The notes below the pieces were generated by a model. That model was not told the DNA's origin. It ran no database searches and was given only the letters and a program-made list of their open reading frames with translations. This document shows, one piece after another, positions 7,702 to 15,271 of a stretch of 40,879 bases of DNA. Each line of letters begins with the position of its first letter. Position 1 is the first letter of the stretch. Both the position numbers and the translations under genes were made by a program. Origin of the DNA: Gammaproteobacteria bacterium (GTDB taxonomy: Bacteria > Pseudomonadota > Gammaproteobacteria > UWMA-0217); contig JALSHZ010000130.1 in the NCBI GenBank assembly GCA_026981985.1, positions 1 through 40,879 on the forward strand. Direction: 5' to 3'.

Positions 7702-8918
7702 TGATTCTGTTTTCAATTGTTACCGCAGCGCTGGTATTCATCGCGCTGCTCTTCCTGCTGCCCCCGCTGCTCGGCAAGGCGCGCAATAACGCTGTCGAAG
7801 AAAAAGCGCGCGCGGCACGCAAGGCGCTAAAAGAAGCCGACGGCGCCGACCGCAAGCGCATCGCCGAAGAGCTGCTTGCTTCCATCGAAAGCGAACAGGA
7901 AGCCAGCACGGCATCGGTGTCGAAGGTCGGCGCCGCAGTGATCGGGCTGGCGGTACCGCTGCTTGCGCTGGGAATGTACGCCTGGCTCGGCTCACCGGCA
8001 CTGATCGATGGCAAGCCCGGTGCCACGACGGCCGCTGCAACCTCCCATGAGGGCGGCATGACCATGACCGAGGCCATTGCCAAGCTTGAAGAGCGCTTGC
8101 AGGAGAACCCGGATAATGCCGAGGGCTGGTACATGCTGGCACGCTCCTATGTATCGCAACAGCAATTTGGCAAGGCGGCCAGCGCGATGGAGCGGGTTAT
8201 CAAGCTGGAAGGTGAGAACGACCCACATCTACTGCTGCAATATGCCGATGCACTGGCGATGGCCAACGATGGGCGCGTCGCAGGTAAGCCCGAAGCCATT
8301 ATTCACAAGGCGCTCGAACTCAAGCCAGACTACCCCGAAGCGCTATGGCTGGCCGGTATTGCTGAAAGTCAGAATGACCGCATCGCCGAAGCGCTCGGCT
8401 ATTGGCGCAAAGCAGTTGCGCTGCTGGAAGACCAGCCCGAAGCCCAGGCTGAGCTGAAAAACCAGATTTCGCTGGCAGAAAAGAAATTGACCTCGATGGG
8501 TGGACAACCCGCACCAGCTACCACCCTTGCGGCTGCGCCCCAAACCAAGCCAGCTCCCGTCGCAGCAAATACCGGGGCGAGCATCAGCGTCACCGTTTCG
8601 CTCGCTGAAAGCATGGCGTCCAAGGCCAACCCCAACGATGCTGTTTTCATCTATGCGCGCGCCGTGAGCGGCCCACCAATGCCGCTGGCAGCAACACGCA
8701 CTACGGTTAGCGCATTGCCCGTCACCGTCACATTAGACGACAGCCAGGCAATGATGCCGCAAATGAAGCTGTCATCGTTTCCGCAAGTCATCGTCGGCGC
8801 ACGAATCTCCAAATCCGGCCAGGCCATCCCGCAGCCCGGTGACCTCGAAGGCATCAGCGGACCGCTCGATGTGAGCACAACAACAGAGACCAGCGTGACC
8901 ATCGACCGGATTCGCTGA
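7701..8918 (+). CDS. ccmI: Apocytochrome c chaperone CcmI (TPR protein)
   Basis: Last gene of the ccm operon, 405 residues. The N-terminal part has two membrane helices flanking a charged cytoplasmic helical loop (about residues 30-70). It is followed by a periplasmic region with TPR repeats (EGWYMLARSYVSQQQFGKAASAMERV and the next two units, about residues 130-250), a Pro/Ala linker and a C-terminal beta-rich domain (about 290-405). CcmI binds the C-terminus of apocytochromes and delivers them to CcmFH. The one-base overlap with ccmH supports coupling. No T-rich terminator is obvious in the 228 bases before csrA. Confidence 0.93.
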   Translation: MILFSIVTAALVFIALLFLLPPLLGKARNNAVEEKARAARKALKEADGADRKRIAEELLASIESEQEASTASVSKVGAAVIGLAVPLLALGMYAWLGSPALIDGKPGATTAAATSHEGGMTMTEAIAKLEERLQENPDNAEGWYMLARSYVSQQQFGKAASAMERVIKLEGENDPHLLLQYADALAMANDGRVAGKPEAIIHKALELKPDYPEALWLAGIAESQNDRIAEALGYWRKAVALLEDQPEAQAELKNQISLAEKKLTSMGGQPAPATTLAAAPQTKPAPVAANTGASISVTVSLAESMASKANPNDAVFIYARAVSGPPMPLAATRTTVSALPVTVTLDDSQAMMPQMKLSSFPQVIVGARISKSGQAIPQPGDLEGISGPLDVSTTTETSVTIDRIR

Positions 8919-8962
8919 TACATCGAATAATCCAGGCGCTTTGTTGTGCTTGCACCAACCCC

Positions 8963-8992
8963 CTGGTTGAAGGGCTTGAATACTGGTATCAT
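8963..8992 (+). promoter_or_regulatory. Candidate csrA promoter with extended -10
   Basis: TGGTATCAT at 8984-8992 is an extended -10 (TGn plus TATCAT). A weak -35-like CTGGTT lies 18 bases upstream at 8963-8968. It is the best promoter-like sequence between ccmI and csrA and would give a leader of roughly 145 bases. CsrA genes commonly have long regulated leaders. This is pattern matching only. Confidence 0.4.
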
Positions 8993-9115
8993 TTAACGAC
9001 TGGTTGCACTTAGGCATGCGAATTACTGTGCGCCTTATTTTTGCAACCAAGATCCACCACCTTATCCCTGGCGTCGGAAACGCCTGAGATCAATATGATT
9101 TGATGGGGGGAAATA

Positions 9116-9193
9116 ATGATCCAAAAAAAACACCCACGGAACAACCATGCTTATTCTTACGCGCAAAACCGGGGAAACGCTCAGAATCGGTGA
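9116..9193 (+). CDS. Possible 25-codon leader ORF overlapping the csrA start
   Basis: ATG at 9116 lies five bases after GGGGGGA, a stronger ribosome-site candidate than anything before csrA. The frame reads [19 protein letters not shown] and ends with TGA at 9191-9193, overlapping the first 47 bases of csrA in another frame. The peptide is basic and Asn-rich and resembles nothing I know. It could be a translated leader that couples or limits csrA translation, or the GGGGGGA could instead be a CsrA-binding site. Only the Shine-Dalgarno-like spacing supports translation. Confidence 0.3.
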   Translation: MIQKKHPRNNHAYSYAQNRGNAQNR

Positions 9194-9347
9194 CGATGTC
9201 ACGTTGACGATTTTGGGTATCAAGGGAAATACCATCAGAATCGGTATTTCTGCACCTCAGGATGTCGCCGTACACCGCGAGGAAGTCTATCTTCGCATCA
9301 AGAAGGAAAACGAAGCGGCTGCCGACGAAGACGACGAGGCCAGCTGA
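9147..9347 (+). CDS. csrA: Carbon storage regulator CsrA
   Basis: A 66-residue RNA-binding dimer that controls translation and stability of target mRNAs at GGA motifs. The sequence opens [18 protein letters not shown], contains the conserved [14 protein letters not shown] and the VHREEVY segment with the critical Arg44 region, and ends in an acidic tail ([11 protein letters not shown]) typical of CsrA from some gammaproteobacteria. It stands alone, 228 bases after ccmI and convergent with the M48 protease gene. The SD is weak (ACGGAAC) and includes a GGA, as expected if CsrA represses its own translation; that is an inference. Confidence 0.97.
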   Translation: MLILTRKTGETLRIGDDVTLTILGIKGNTIRIGISAPQDVAVHREEVYLRIKKENEAAADEDDEAS

Positions 9348-9362
9348 CCCTCTACGCCAGCG

Positions 9363-11264
9363 TTACATGCTGCCATCAGGATGTCCGATCAACGGCAGCG
9401 GCACATGCAGCGACGCACAAATCACGCGCATCAGCTCCGCTTCTTCAGGAACCAGTTTTCCATCCATGCTCGCCGTGACCATCAAGGCTGCAATGAGCCG
9501 TTGCTTATCCTGAATCCGCAGTTCATCCAGGGGGCCGAGCGCTTCATCGAGTACGGTTCGCCAGTCATCAGGAAAGGCGCGGTCGAGAGCATCCGGCAAT
9601 CCCAGCGCCTGCAAGCCCTTTTCAATTGCCGCCTCAATCTGGGCGCTATCCTGATGCCCCTGCCGCGCCAGCACGACAATCAGGGCCGCAGCCTCGCTGC
9701 GCAGGGACTTGAGCTTGCGTGTTCGCTGGTAGCTGGCGGACGGCGGATCGAGCAGATCGTCGATCATCACACCCAGCATTTTCGCCACAGCGTATTCGAA
9801 CACATCGATATGATCGTCGATGGCGATCAGCGCATCGATCAGGCCTTGCAGCTGGCGCAAATCCTCCAGCGGGCGACGTTTCAGCGCTGGAAAGGTCATT
9901 TCGATCAGCGGTAGCTTCTGCGTCGGTTCGATATTGCGTAGATCCTGCCAGATATATCGCAGCTGCTGCTCACTCTCATGGCCCAGCGTTTGCGCGACGA
10001 TCAACAGCTGCTCATCGCGCAAAGACTGGTTCCGATCCAGTAGCAGCGCGAGTAACACTTCCGGCGCCCATTCCACCGAATGCGCCGCATGCTGGATCGA
10101 TGGGCTCAGCGATGCCGACAGCAGTGCGGCCCACAAAAGCTGTTGACCATCCGGATTGCCGATCTGCCCGATCCAACCAGCGGCATTGAAATCAGTGGCG
10201 GCCGACTCGACCGGCGGTGGTGTTATGGTCTGCGCCAGCTCGGCCTTTCGCCGCTGCGCCATGCGCTGGGCGAAAGCCTCGAGATCCTGCTCGGAAAAAT
10301 CGGGCTGAATACGGCGGATGCGCTCCAGTAGCGGCGGATGGGAGGCGAACAGGCGTGCGGCCGAGGCTTCTTCGAACATCATGTGATTCACCTCCTCGGT
10401 ATCGATCGAGAGCAGACCATGCTGACTGTCGACGGCGATCTGTTTCAGCGCCCCGGCGATGCCGTCCGGATTGCGCGTGAACTGCACCGCCGACGCATCC
10501 GCCAGAAACTCGCGCCGACGCGACACTGACGCCTTGATCCAGCGCGCCATGAACAAGCCGAGGTAGCCGATAGCGGTAATCGCCAATGCCAGCATGACAA
10601 TCCCGCCGCGGCCATCATTCCTTGAGCGGAAGCCGCGGTGGCGCATGGCGAGCATGCGGCGGCCAATCACGGCGATCACCAGAATCCCGAACAACACGCC
10701 GATCATGCGAATATTCAAGCGCATGTCGCCATTGAGAATATGGCTGAATTCATGGGCGATCACACCCTGGAGCTGCTCGCGATTGAGCTTTTCCAGCGTA
10801 CCGCGCGTGACCGCGATCGCGGCATCAGAAGTGGTGTAGCCAGCGGCAAAGGCGTTGATGCCCGATTCGCGCTCCAGCACATAGACATCGGGCACCGGCA
10901 CGCCCGATGCCAGCGCCATTTCTTCGACCACATTGCGCAAACGCTGACGCAGCGGATCAGCGGTATCCGCATCGACCCGCACCCCACCCAGCTCAGTCGC
11001 GACCGCCGCGCCGCCGGAACGCAATGTCATCGTGCGATACAGGCTGGCCAGCAGAATCACACCGGCGACGACAACACTGGTGCCCGCCAACGGCAAAATG
11101 AGATCCTCGCTGGCGACCTGGCCACGCCCATCGGCCAGGCCACCCATCGCCACCAGTAACACGATGTCGATCACCAGCACGAACAGGATGGTTGCCACCA
11201 CGAAAGCGACGATCAGCCAGCGCGTCTGACGCCGCGCTCGGGCCTGATGTTCGAAGAAGTTCAC
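9363..11264 (-). CDS. HtpX-like M48 family metalloprotease with TerB-like C-terminal region
   Basis: A 633-residue integral membrane zinc protease. It has two N-terminal membrane helices (about residues 16-42 and 55-75), then the M48 catalytic region with HEFSH near residue 170, further membrane helices, and the Glu ligand region RREFLADASAVQFT. About 300 further residues are unlike plain HtpX. The last 60 (QDKQRLIAALMVTASMDGKLVPEEAELMRVICASL) have the two-helix acidic pattern of TerB-like domains. It follows lemA by 10 bases on the same strand; lemA-M48 pairs are common and are thought to act in envelope protein quality control. Substrate unknown. The gene is about twice the length of E. coli HtpX, so I give no symbol. 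Confidence 0.9.
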   Translation of the reverse strand: MNFFEHQARARRQTRWLIVAFVVATILFVLVIDIVLLVAMGGLADGRGQVASEDLILPLAGTSVVVAGVILLASLYRTMTLRSGGAAVATELGGVRVDADTADPLRQRLRNVVEEMALASGVPVPDVYVLERESGINAFAAGYTTSDAAIAVTRGTLEKLNREQLQGVIAHEFSHILNGDMRLNIRMIGVLFGILVIAVIGRRMLAMRHRGFRSRNDGRGGIVMLALAITAIGYLGLFMARWIKASVSRRREFLADASAVQFTRNPDGIAGALKQIAVDSQHGLLSIDTEEVNHMMFEEASAARLFASHPPLLERIRRIQPDFSEQDLEAFAQRMAQRRKAELAQTITPPPVESAATDFNAAGWIGQIGNPDGQQLLWAALLSASLSPSIQHAAHSVEWAPEVLLALLLDRNQSLRDEQLLIVAQTLGHESEQQLRYIWQDLRNIEPTQKLPLIEMTFPALKRRPLEDLRQLQGLIDALIAIDDHIDVFEYAVAKMLGVMIDDLLDPPSASYQRTRKLKSLRSEAAALIVVLARQGHQDSAQIEAAIEKGLQALGLPDALDRAFPDDWRTVLDEALGPLDELRIQDKQRLIAALMVTASMDGKLVPEEAELMRVICASLHVPLPLIGHPDGSM

Positions 11265-11274
11265 TGCTGCCCGC

Positions 11275-11859
11275 TCAATCGAAGCTTATCTTGGGCACCT
11301 CACGCTTGCCCACGTCCTCGATCTCCAGCAGCTGCGCCGGCTGAAAGTGGAAACGATCCGCGATCAGGTTGGCCGGAAAGCTCTCACGGCGCGTGTTGTA
11401 GTCCATTACCGCGTCGTTATAGGCCTGACGCGCAAAGGCAACCTTGTTTTCGGTCGATGTCAGCTCTTCCGAAAGCTGCGCCATATTGGCACTCGCCTTC
11501 AGATCCGGATAGGACTCGGCCAGTGCGAACAGCCGTCCCAGCGCACCACTGAGCCCCTGCTCCGCCTGTGCCAGCTGCGCCATCGTCGCCGGATCACCCG
11601 GATTCCCCTTGGCCGCATTCAAGCCTGATACCGCAGCATTGCGCGCGCTGATGACGGCCTCCAGCGTTTCGCGTTCATGCTTCATGTATCCCTTGGCGAT
11701 TTCCACCAGGTTCGGCACCAGGTCGTGCCGACGTGTCAGCTGCACATCGATTTGTGCAAATGCATTCTTGAAGCGGTTACGACCGGAAACCAGTCCGTTA
11801 TAAACAGAAATGCCATAGATCACCGCGACAACGGCAATGGCCAAAACAACCCATCCCAT
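11275..11859 (-). CDS. lemA: LemA family protein
   Basis: A 194-residue protein with one N-terminal membrane helix (WVVLAIAVVAVIYGISVYNGLV), followed by a long helical domain with the LemA signature RNRFKNAFAQIDVQLTRRHD and LVPNLVEIAKGYMKHE. The C-terminal FPANLIADRFHFQPAQLLEIED segment is also family-typical. The start at 11859 follows GGAG with good spacing; the frame extends 36 codons upstream, but that part is Cys/Ser-rich and unlike the family. LemA proteins are membrane-anchored coiled bundles of uncertain function, often coupled to M48 proteases, as here. Confidence 0.93.
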   Translation of the reverse strand: MGWVVLAIAVVAVIYGISVYNGLVSGRNRFKNAFAQIDVQLTRRHDLVPNLVEIAKGYMKHERETLEAVISARNAAVSGLNAAKGNPGDPATMAQLAQAEQGLSGALGRLFALAESYPDLKASANMAQLSEELTSTENKVAFARQAYNDAVMDYNTRRESFPANLIADRFHFQPAQLLEIEDVGKREVPKISFD

Positions 11860-12142
11860 GATTTCACTCCTTGACCGGCAAACCGGCGACATCAAACTCT
11901 CTCGCATTGTAGACCAGCTGCAACAGGAAAATGCGGGTACGCCGACAACCGGCAGCCACGCACACACAAACAGGAGGCAGACAAACGAAAAAAAACCTAT
12001 ACTCCCGGCATATTGTGAAATGTTCTTAAAACTGTTCGTAACTGTATTCGGAAAACCTCAGTAGCGTACCCAGATAGGATCAGGGTACACGGAACCAATC
12101 CCCGAACACGCGTTACGCCCCAAACCGACAAGGCGGCTCGAA

Positions 12143-12823
12143 ATGGATTCACCGACCTGTATTATTCACCTGCCCGAGCGGCAGCCCGATTCCGCGATCA
12201 TCTGGCTTCACGGCCTTGGTGCGGATGCGCATGACCTCGAACCGATCAGCGCTGCGCTGGCGCTGGATACGACGAGATCACTGTTTCCCAATGCGCCACG
12301 CCGAGAGATCACCATCAACAATGGCACGGAGATGCGTGCCTGGTTCGATTTCACATCACTGGACTTCTCCGGCGGCGAAAACACCGAACATATTGCCGCG
12401 TCCATCGAGCGAGTCGAAACGCTCATCAACGCCCAGATCGACCAAGGCATGGCGGCGGAACGCATCATACTCGCCGGCTTCTCCCAGGGCGGCGTCATTG
12501 CGCTGATGACCGGGTTGGGCTTCGACCAACCATTAGGCGGGATCATGGCGCTGTCGACCTATATCCCGGAGCAGATCCCGCTCGACATCGAACAACTCAT
12601 TCCGGTCATTCAATGCCACGGCATCAATGACAGCGTCATACCCTATGAAGTCGGTCAGCTGACCAGCAAACGCCTGCACGCCGTACTCGGCGAACTGCAC
12701 GAATGGCGTACCTACCCGATGGAACACGAAGTCAGCGGACAGGAAATCAGCGATCTGGCCAATTGGGCACAACGATTGCTGGGCTCACCCGCATCGGGAC
12801 AAACACAGCAGGGCGTCGGCTGA
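12143..12823 (+). CDS. Carboxylesterase/phospholipase (alpha/beta hydrolase)
   Basis: A 226-residue cytoplasmic serine hydrolase of the acyl-protein-thioesterase-like carboxylesterase family. The oxyanion region is IIWLHGLGADAHDL (19-32) and the nucleophile is Ser114 in GFSQGG. The acid is the Asp in HGINDSVIP, and the catalytic His lies in MEHEVSGQE. The MRAWFDF segment (64-70) is typical of the Pseudomonas EstB-like members. It hydrolyses short-chain or lysophospholipid esters in characterised relatives; the natural substrate here is unknown. The gene starts the plus-strand run after the divergent lemA. A short inverted repeat (GTACCC 12066-12071, GGGTAC 12083-12088) lies upstream. Confidence 0.92.
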   Translation: MDSPTCIIHLPERQPDSAIIWLHGLGADAHDLEPISAALALDTTRSLFPNAPRREITINNGTEMRAWFDFTSLDFSGGENTEHIAASIERVETLINAQIDQGMAAERIILAGFSQGGVIALMTGLGFDQPLGGIMALSTYIPEQIPLDIEQLIPVIQCHGINDSVIPYEVGQLTSKRLHAVLGELHEWRTYPMEHEVSGQEISDLANWAQRLLGSPASGQTQQGVG

Positions 12824-12833
12824 CCACGGGAAA

Positions 12834-13718
12834 ATGATGGACATCTGGTCAGAAATCGCTTCCCGCATTTCAAAGGCCGTCGGCGGCGACTGGCACCAAG
12901 CGACACGCCAACCGGTAGCAGGCGGCAGCATCAACCAGAGCTTTCGCCTCAGTCATGGCGGCGACAGCTGGTTCGTCAAACTCAACCATGCCGACCGGCT
13001 GGAAATGTTTGCCGCCGAAGCGGAAGGGCTGCAAGCGCTGGCAGCGGCAAAGGCGATTCGTGTACCCGAGCCGCTGGACTGGGGCAGCTACGGTGAGCAG
13101 AGTTTTCTGATCCTCGAATACATCCCGCTTGGCGGCAGTCCAGACCCCGCGACATTTGCCACTGCACTGGCGCGGATGCACCAGCACAAACAATCGCAAT
13201 ATGGCTGGCACCGCAACAACACCATCGGCTCGACACCGCAGGACAATACCCAGTGTGATGACTGGGTGACGTTCTGGCGCGTCCACCGGCTGGAGTTTCA
13301 GCTGCGACTGGCACAGCAAAATGGCGCACCAGCACGTCTTATCGACCAGGGCATGGAGCTGGCGGAACAGAGCGCAGCCTTCTTTACCCGTTGGACACCC
13401 GCAGCATCGGTTCTGCACGGTGACCTCTGGTCCGGCAACTGGGGAGCCGATGACGCGGGCAAGCCCGTCATTTTCGATCCCGCCGTCTATTTCGGCGACC
13501 ACGAAACCGATCTGGCGATGATGACGCTGTTCGGTCATCCCGGCAGATCATTTTTCGCGCACTACAACGCGGTTTTCCCCATTGATGACGGCTTCGAGCA
13601 GCGCAAAACGCTGTACAACCTCTACCACATTCTCAATCACTTCAACCTGTTCGGGGGCGGCTATGCCCAGCAGGCCGAGGGCATGATCCAGCAACTACTC
13701 GCGGAGCTGTCGGGCTAA
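12834..13718 (+). CDS. Fructosamine/ketosamine-3-kinase family protein
   Basis: A 294-residue small-molecule kinase with the aminoglycoside-phosphotransferase-like fold. The N-terminal glycine-loop region VAGGSINQSFRLS, the FVKLN lysine, the Glu in AEAEGLQAL, the catalytic loop VLHGDLWSGNWG and the metal-binding IFDPAVYFGDHETDLAMM match the family. Characterised members phosphorylate C3 of protein- or amine-bound ketoses or ribulosamines so the adduct falls apart, a protein-repair role. It starts 10 bases after the esterase gene. Two adjacent ATGs (12834 and 12837) are possible starts. Confidence 0.92.
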   Translation: MMDIWSEIASRISKAVGGDWHQATRQPVAGGSINQSFRLSHGGDSWFVKLNHADRLEMFAAEAEGLQALAAAKAIRVPEPLDWGSYGEQSFLILEYIPLGGSPDPATFATALARMHQHKQSQYGWHRNNTIGSTPQDNTQCDDWVTFWRVHRLEFQLRLAQQNGAPARLIDQGMELAEQSAAFFTRWTPAASVLHGDLWSGNWGADDAGKPVIFDPAVYFGDHETDLAMMTLFGHPGRSFFAHYNAVFPIDDGFEQRKTLYNLYHILNHFNLFGGGYAQQAEGMIQQLLAELSG

Positions 13719-13791
13719 GTTCAGGGCGAGTTAAGCGCCGCAGGCGCAGAGTGTCTCCATTCTCAACTGACAGCACGATCAGGAGGCCACC

Positions 13792-14340
13792 ATGCAAAAA
13801 CACTTCGCACTGTTCACCACGATTCTAGTCACGGGTCTGATGGCCTCACAGAGCACATGGGCCGACAGGCGTCACCGCATCGACAACGAAAGCTTCACCG
13901 ACACCGCCAAGGTGATCAGCGTGACCCCGATCTACCGCAGCATCTCCAGCACCCGACCACAACGCGAGTGCTGGGAAGAAGAGGTCTTCTATTCAGAAGA
14001 TGCAGGCGGTGACAATACCGCGCTCAACATGATCGTCGGTGGTGCGATCGGTGGCGCACTGGGCCACAACATCGGCCGCCACTCGGACAGCGCCAAGATT
14101 GCCGGTGCGGTCATCGGCTCGGCAATTGGGTATGATAGAGCGCAACGCCATCGTGGCAGGCACAAGCTTCGCCGTGGTGTGGAAGAACGCTGCCAGACCG
14201 TTTACGAGCAGGTTTCCCATGAGCGCCTCGACGGCTATCGGGTCACCTACCGCTATCGCGGCCAGACGTTCACGACCATCACCGATGAAGACCCCGGCAA
14301 ACGCCTGCGCCTGCGTATCACCCTCACACCCCTCGACTGA
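13792..14340 (+). CDS. Glycine-zipper 2TM-domain envelope protein
   Basis: A 182-residue secreted protein. A signal peptide ends near STWADRR (about residue 25). A central glycine-zipper segment (NMIVGGAIGGALGHNIG... IAGAVIGSAIGYDRA, about residues 80-118) is flanked by Arg-rich regions. The C-terminal CQTVYEQVSHERLDGYRVTYRYRGQ pattern is common in proteins annotated as glycine zipper 2TM or SlyB/Rcp-like. Such proteins insert or oligomerise at the outer membrane; specific function unknown. The start follows AGGAGG with ideal spacing. It lies just upstream of a PepSY protein and a two-component system, so it may belong to the same stress or envelope regulon (inference). Confidence 0.82.
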   Translation: MQKHFALFTTILVTGLMASQSTWADRRHRIDNESFTDTAKVISVTPIYRSISSTRPQRECWEEEVFYSEDAGGDNTALNMIVGGAIGGALGHNIGRHSDSAKIAGAVIGSAIGYDRAQRHRGRHKLRRGVEERCQTVYEQVSHERLDGYRVTYRYRGQTFTTITDEDPGKRLRLRITLTPLD

Positions 14341-14346
14341 AGCGGA

Positions 14347-14586
14347 ATGAGAACAACAGTTTCCAGCATGATATTGATGCTCGCGGTTTCGACCACCGCG
14401 CTCGGTGCCAGTCAGACAAGCGTTCTGACAGCGGCGGAAGCAGCCAGCCTGGCGCAGCGCCAATACGGCGGCAAGGTACTCGATATCCGCCTGCAGAAGA
14501 ATGGACGTTACCGGGTGAAAATGCTCAAGGATGGGCGTATTCGCGTGATCAATATCGAACGTCACCGCCGCAAGGGAGGAGAGTGA
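14347..14586 (+). CDS. Small secreted PepSY-like protein
   Basis: A 79-residue protein with an N-terminal signal peptide ending near LGASQ. The rest matches a single PepSY-like unit: LTAAEAASLAQRQYGGKVLDI followed by RYRVKMLKDGRIRVINIE. PepSY modules are small periplasmic domains thought to inhibit proteases or modulate sensors. Here the gene overlaps the response-regulator gene (TGATG), and the sensor kinase follows, so it may modulate that kinase's periplasmic domain. That link is inference from gene order. It begins six bases after the glycine-zipper gene with AGCGGA as SD. Confidence 0.8.
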   Translation: MRTTVSSMILMLAVSTTALGASQTSVLTAAEAASLAQRQYGGKVLDIRLQKNGRYRVKMLKDGRIRVINIERHRRKGGE

Positions 14587-15269
14587 TGCGCATTCTGCTG
14601 ATCGAGGACGAACCGTCGCTACAGCACCAGCTCCAGGCCGCGTTACAGGAACATGGCTTCATCACGGATGTCGCCAGTGACGGTATCGAGGGGGAGTGGA
14701 TGGCGAAGGAATTCCCCGTCGATGCGGCGATCATCGATCTCGGCCTGCCGGGCAAGAGCGGCATCGAGGTCATCGAATCACTGCGTCAGCATGGGCGCGA
14801 CTATCCGGTGCTGATTCTCACCGCACGCGACCACTGGCAGGACAAGGTCAACGGCCTCGAAGCCGGTGCCGACGATTATCTGGTCAAGCCCTTTCACATG
14901 GAAGAACTGCTGGCGCGTATCCGCGCATTGATTCGTCGCAGCGGTCGCTGGACCCAGGCCGATATCAGCAGCGGCCCGTTCACGCTGAATACGCAAGAGC
15001 AGCAAGTCCAGCGCGATGGCAAGCCACTGACGCTGACTGCCTACGAATACCGCCTGATCGAATATCTGATCCTCCACGCCGGCGAGGTGTTGTCGAAAGC
15101 GCGCCTGACCGATCACCTCTACGCCGAGGGCGACGAGCGTGACAGCAATGTGATCGAGGTGTTCATTCGCCGCCTGCGCAAGAAGATCGACCCCGACAAC
15201 AGCTTGAATCCAATCGAAACGCTGCGCGGCCGCGGCTACCGCTGGGGGCTGGCGCGCTCCAGCGGCTGA
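14586..15269 (+). CDS. OmpR/PhoP-family response regulator
   Basis: A 227-residue DNA-binding response regulator. The receiver domain (1-115) has the acidic pocket in LLIEDEP, the phosphoacceptor Asp51 in IIDLGLPGKSG, the Thr in ILTARD and the Lys in DYLVKPF. The C-terminal winged helix (about 125-222) has the OmpR pattern LTAYEYRLIEYLILHAGEVLSK and VIEVFIRRLRKKID, ending RGRGYRW. The sequence is PhoP/QseB-like. The ATG at 14586 overlaps the stop of the PepSY gene; a GTG one codon earlier is also possible. Partner kinase is the next gene, two bases downstream. Confidence 0.94.
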   Translation: MRILLIEDEPSLQHQLQAALQEHGFITDVASDGIEGEWMAKEFPVDAAIIDLGLPGKSGIEVIESLRQHGRDYPVLILTARDHWQDKVNGLEAGADDYLVKPFHMEELLARIRALIRRSGRWTQADISSGPFTLNTQEQQVQRDGKPLTLTAYEYRLIEYLILHAGEVLSKARLTDHLYAEGDERDSNVIEVFIRRLRKKIDPDNSLNPIETLRGRGYRWGLARSSG

Positions 15270-15271
15270 TC

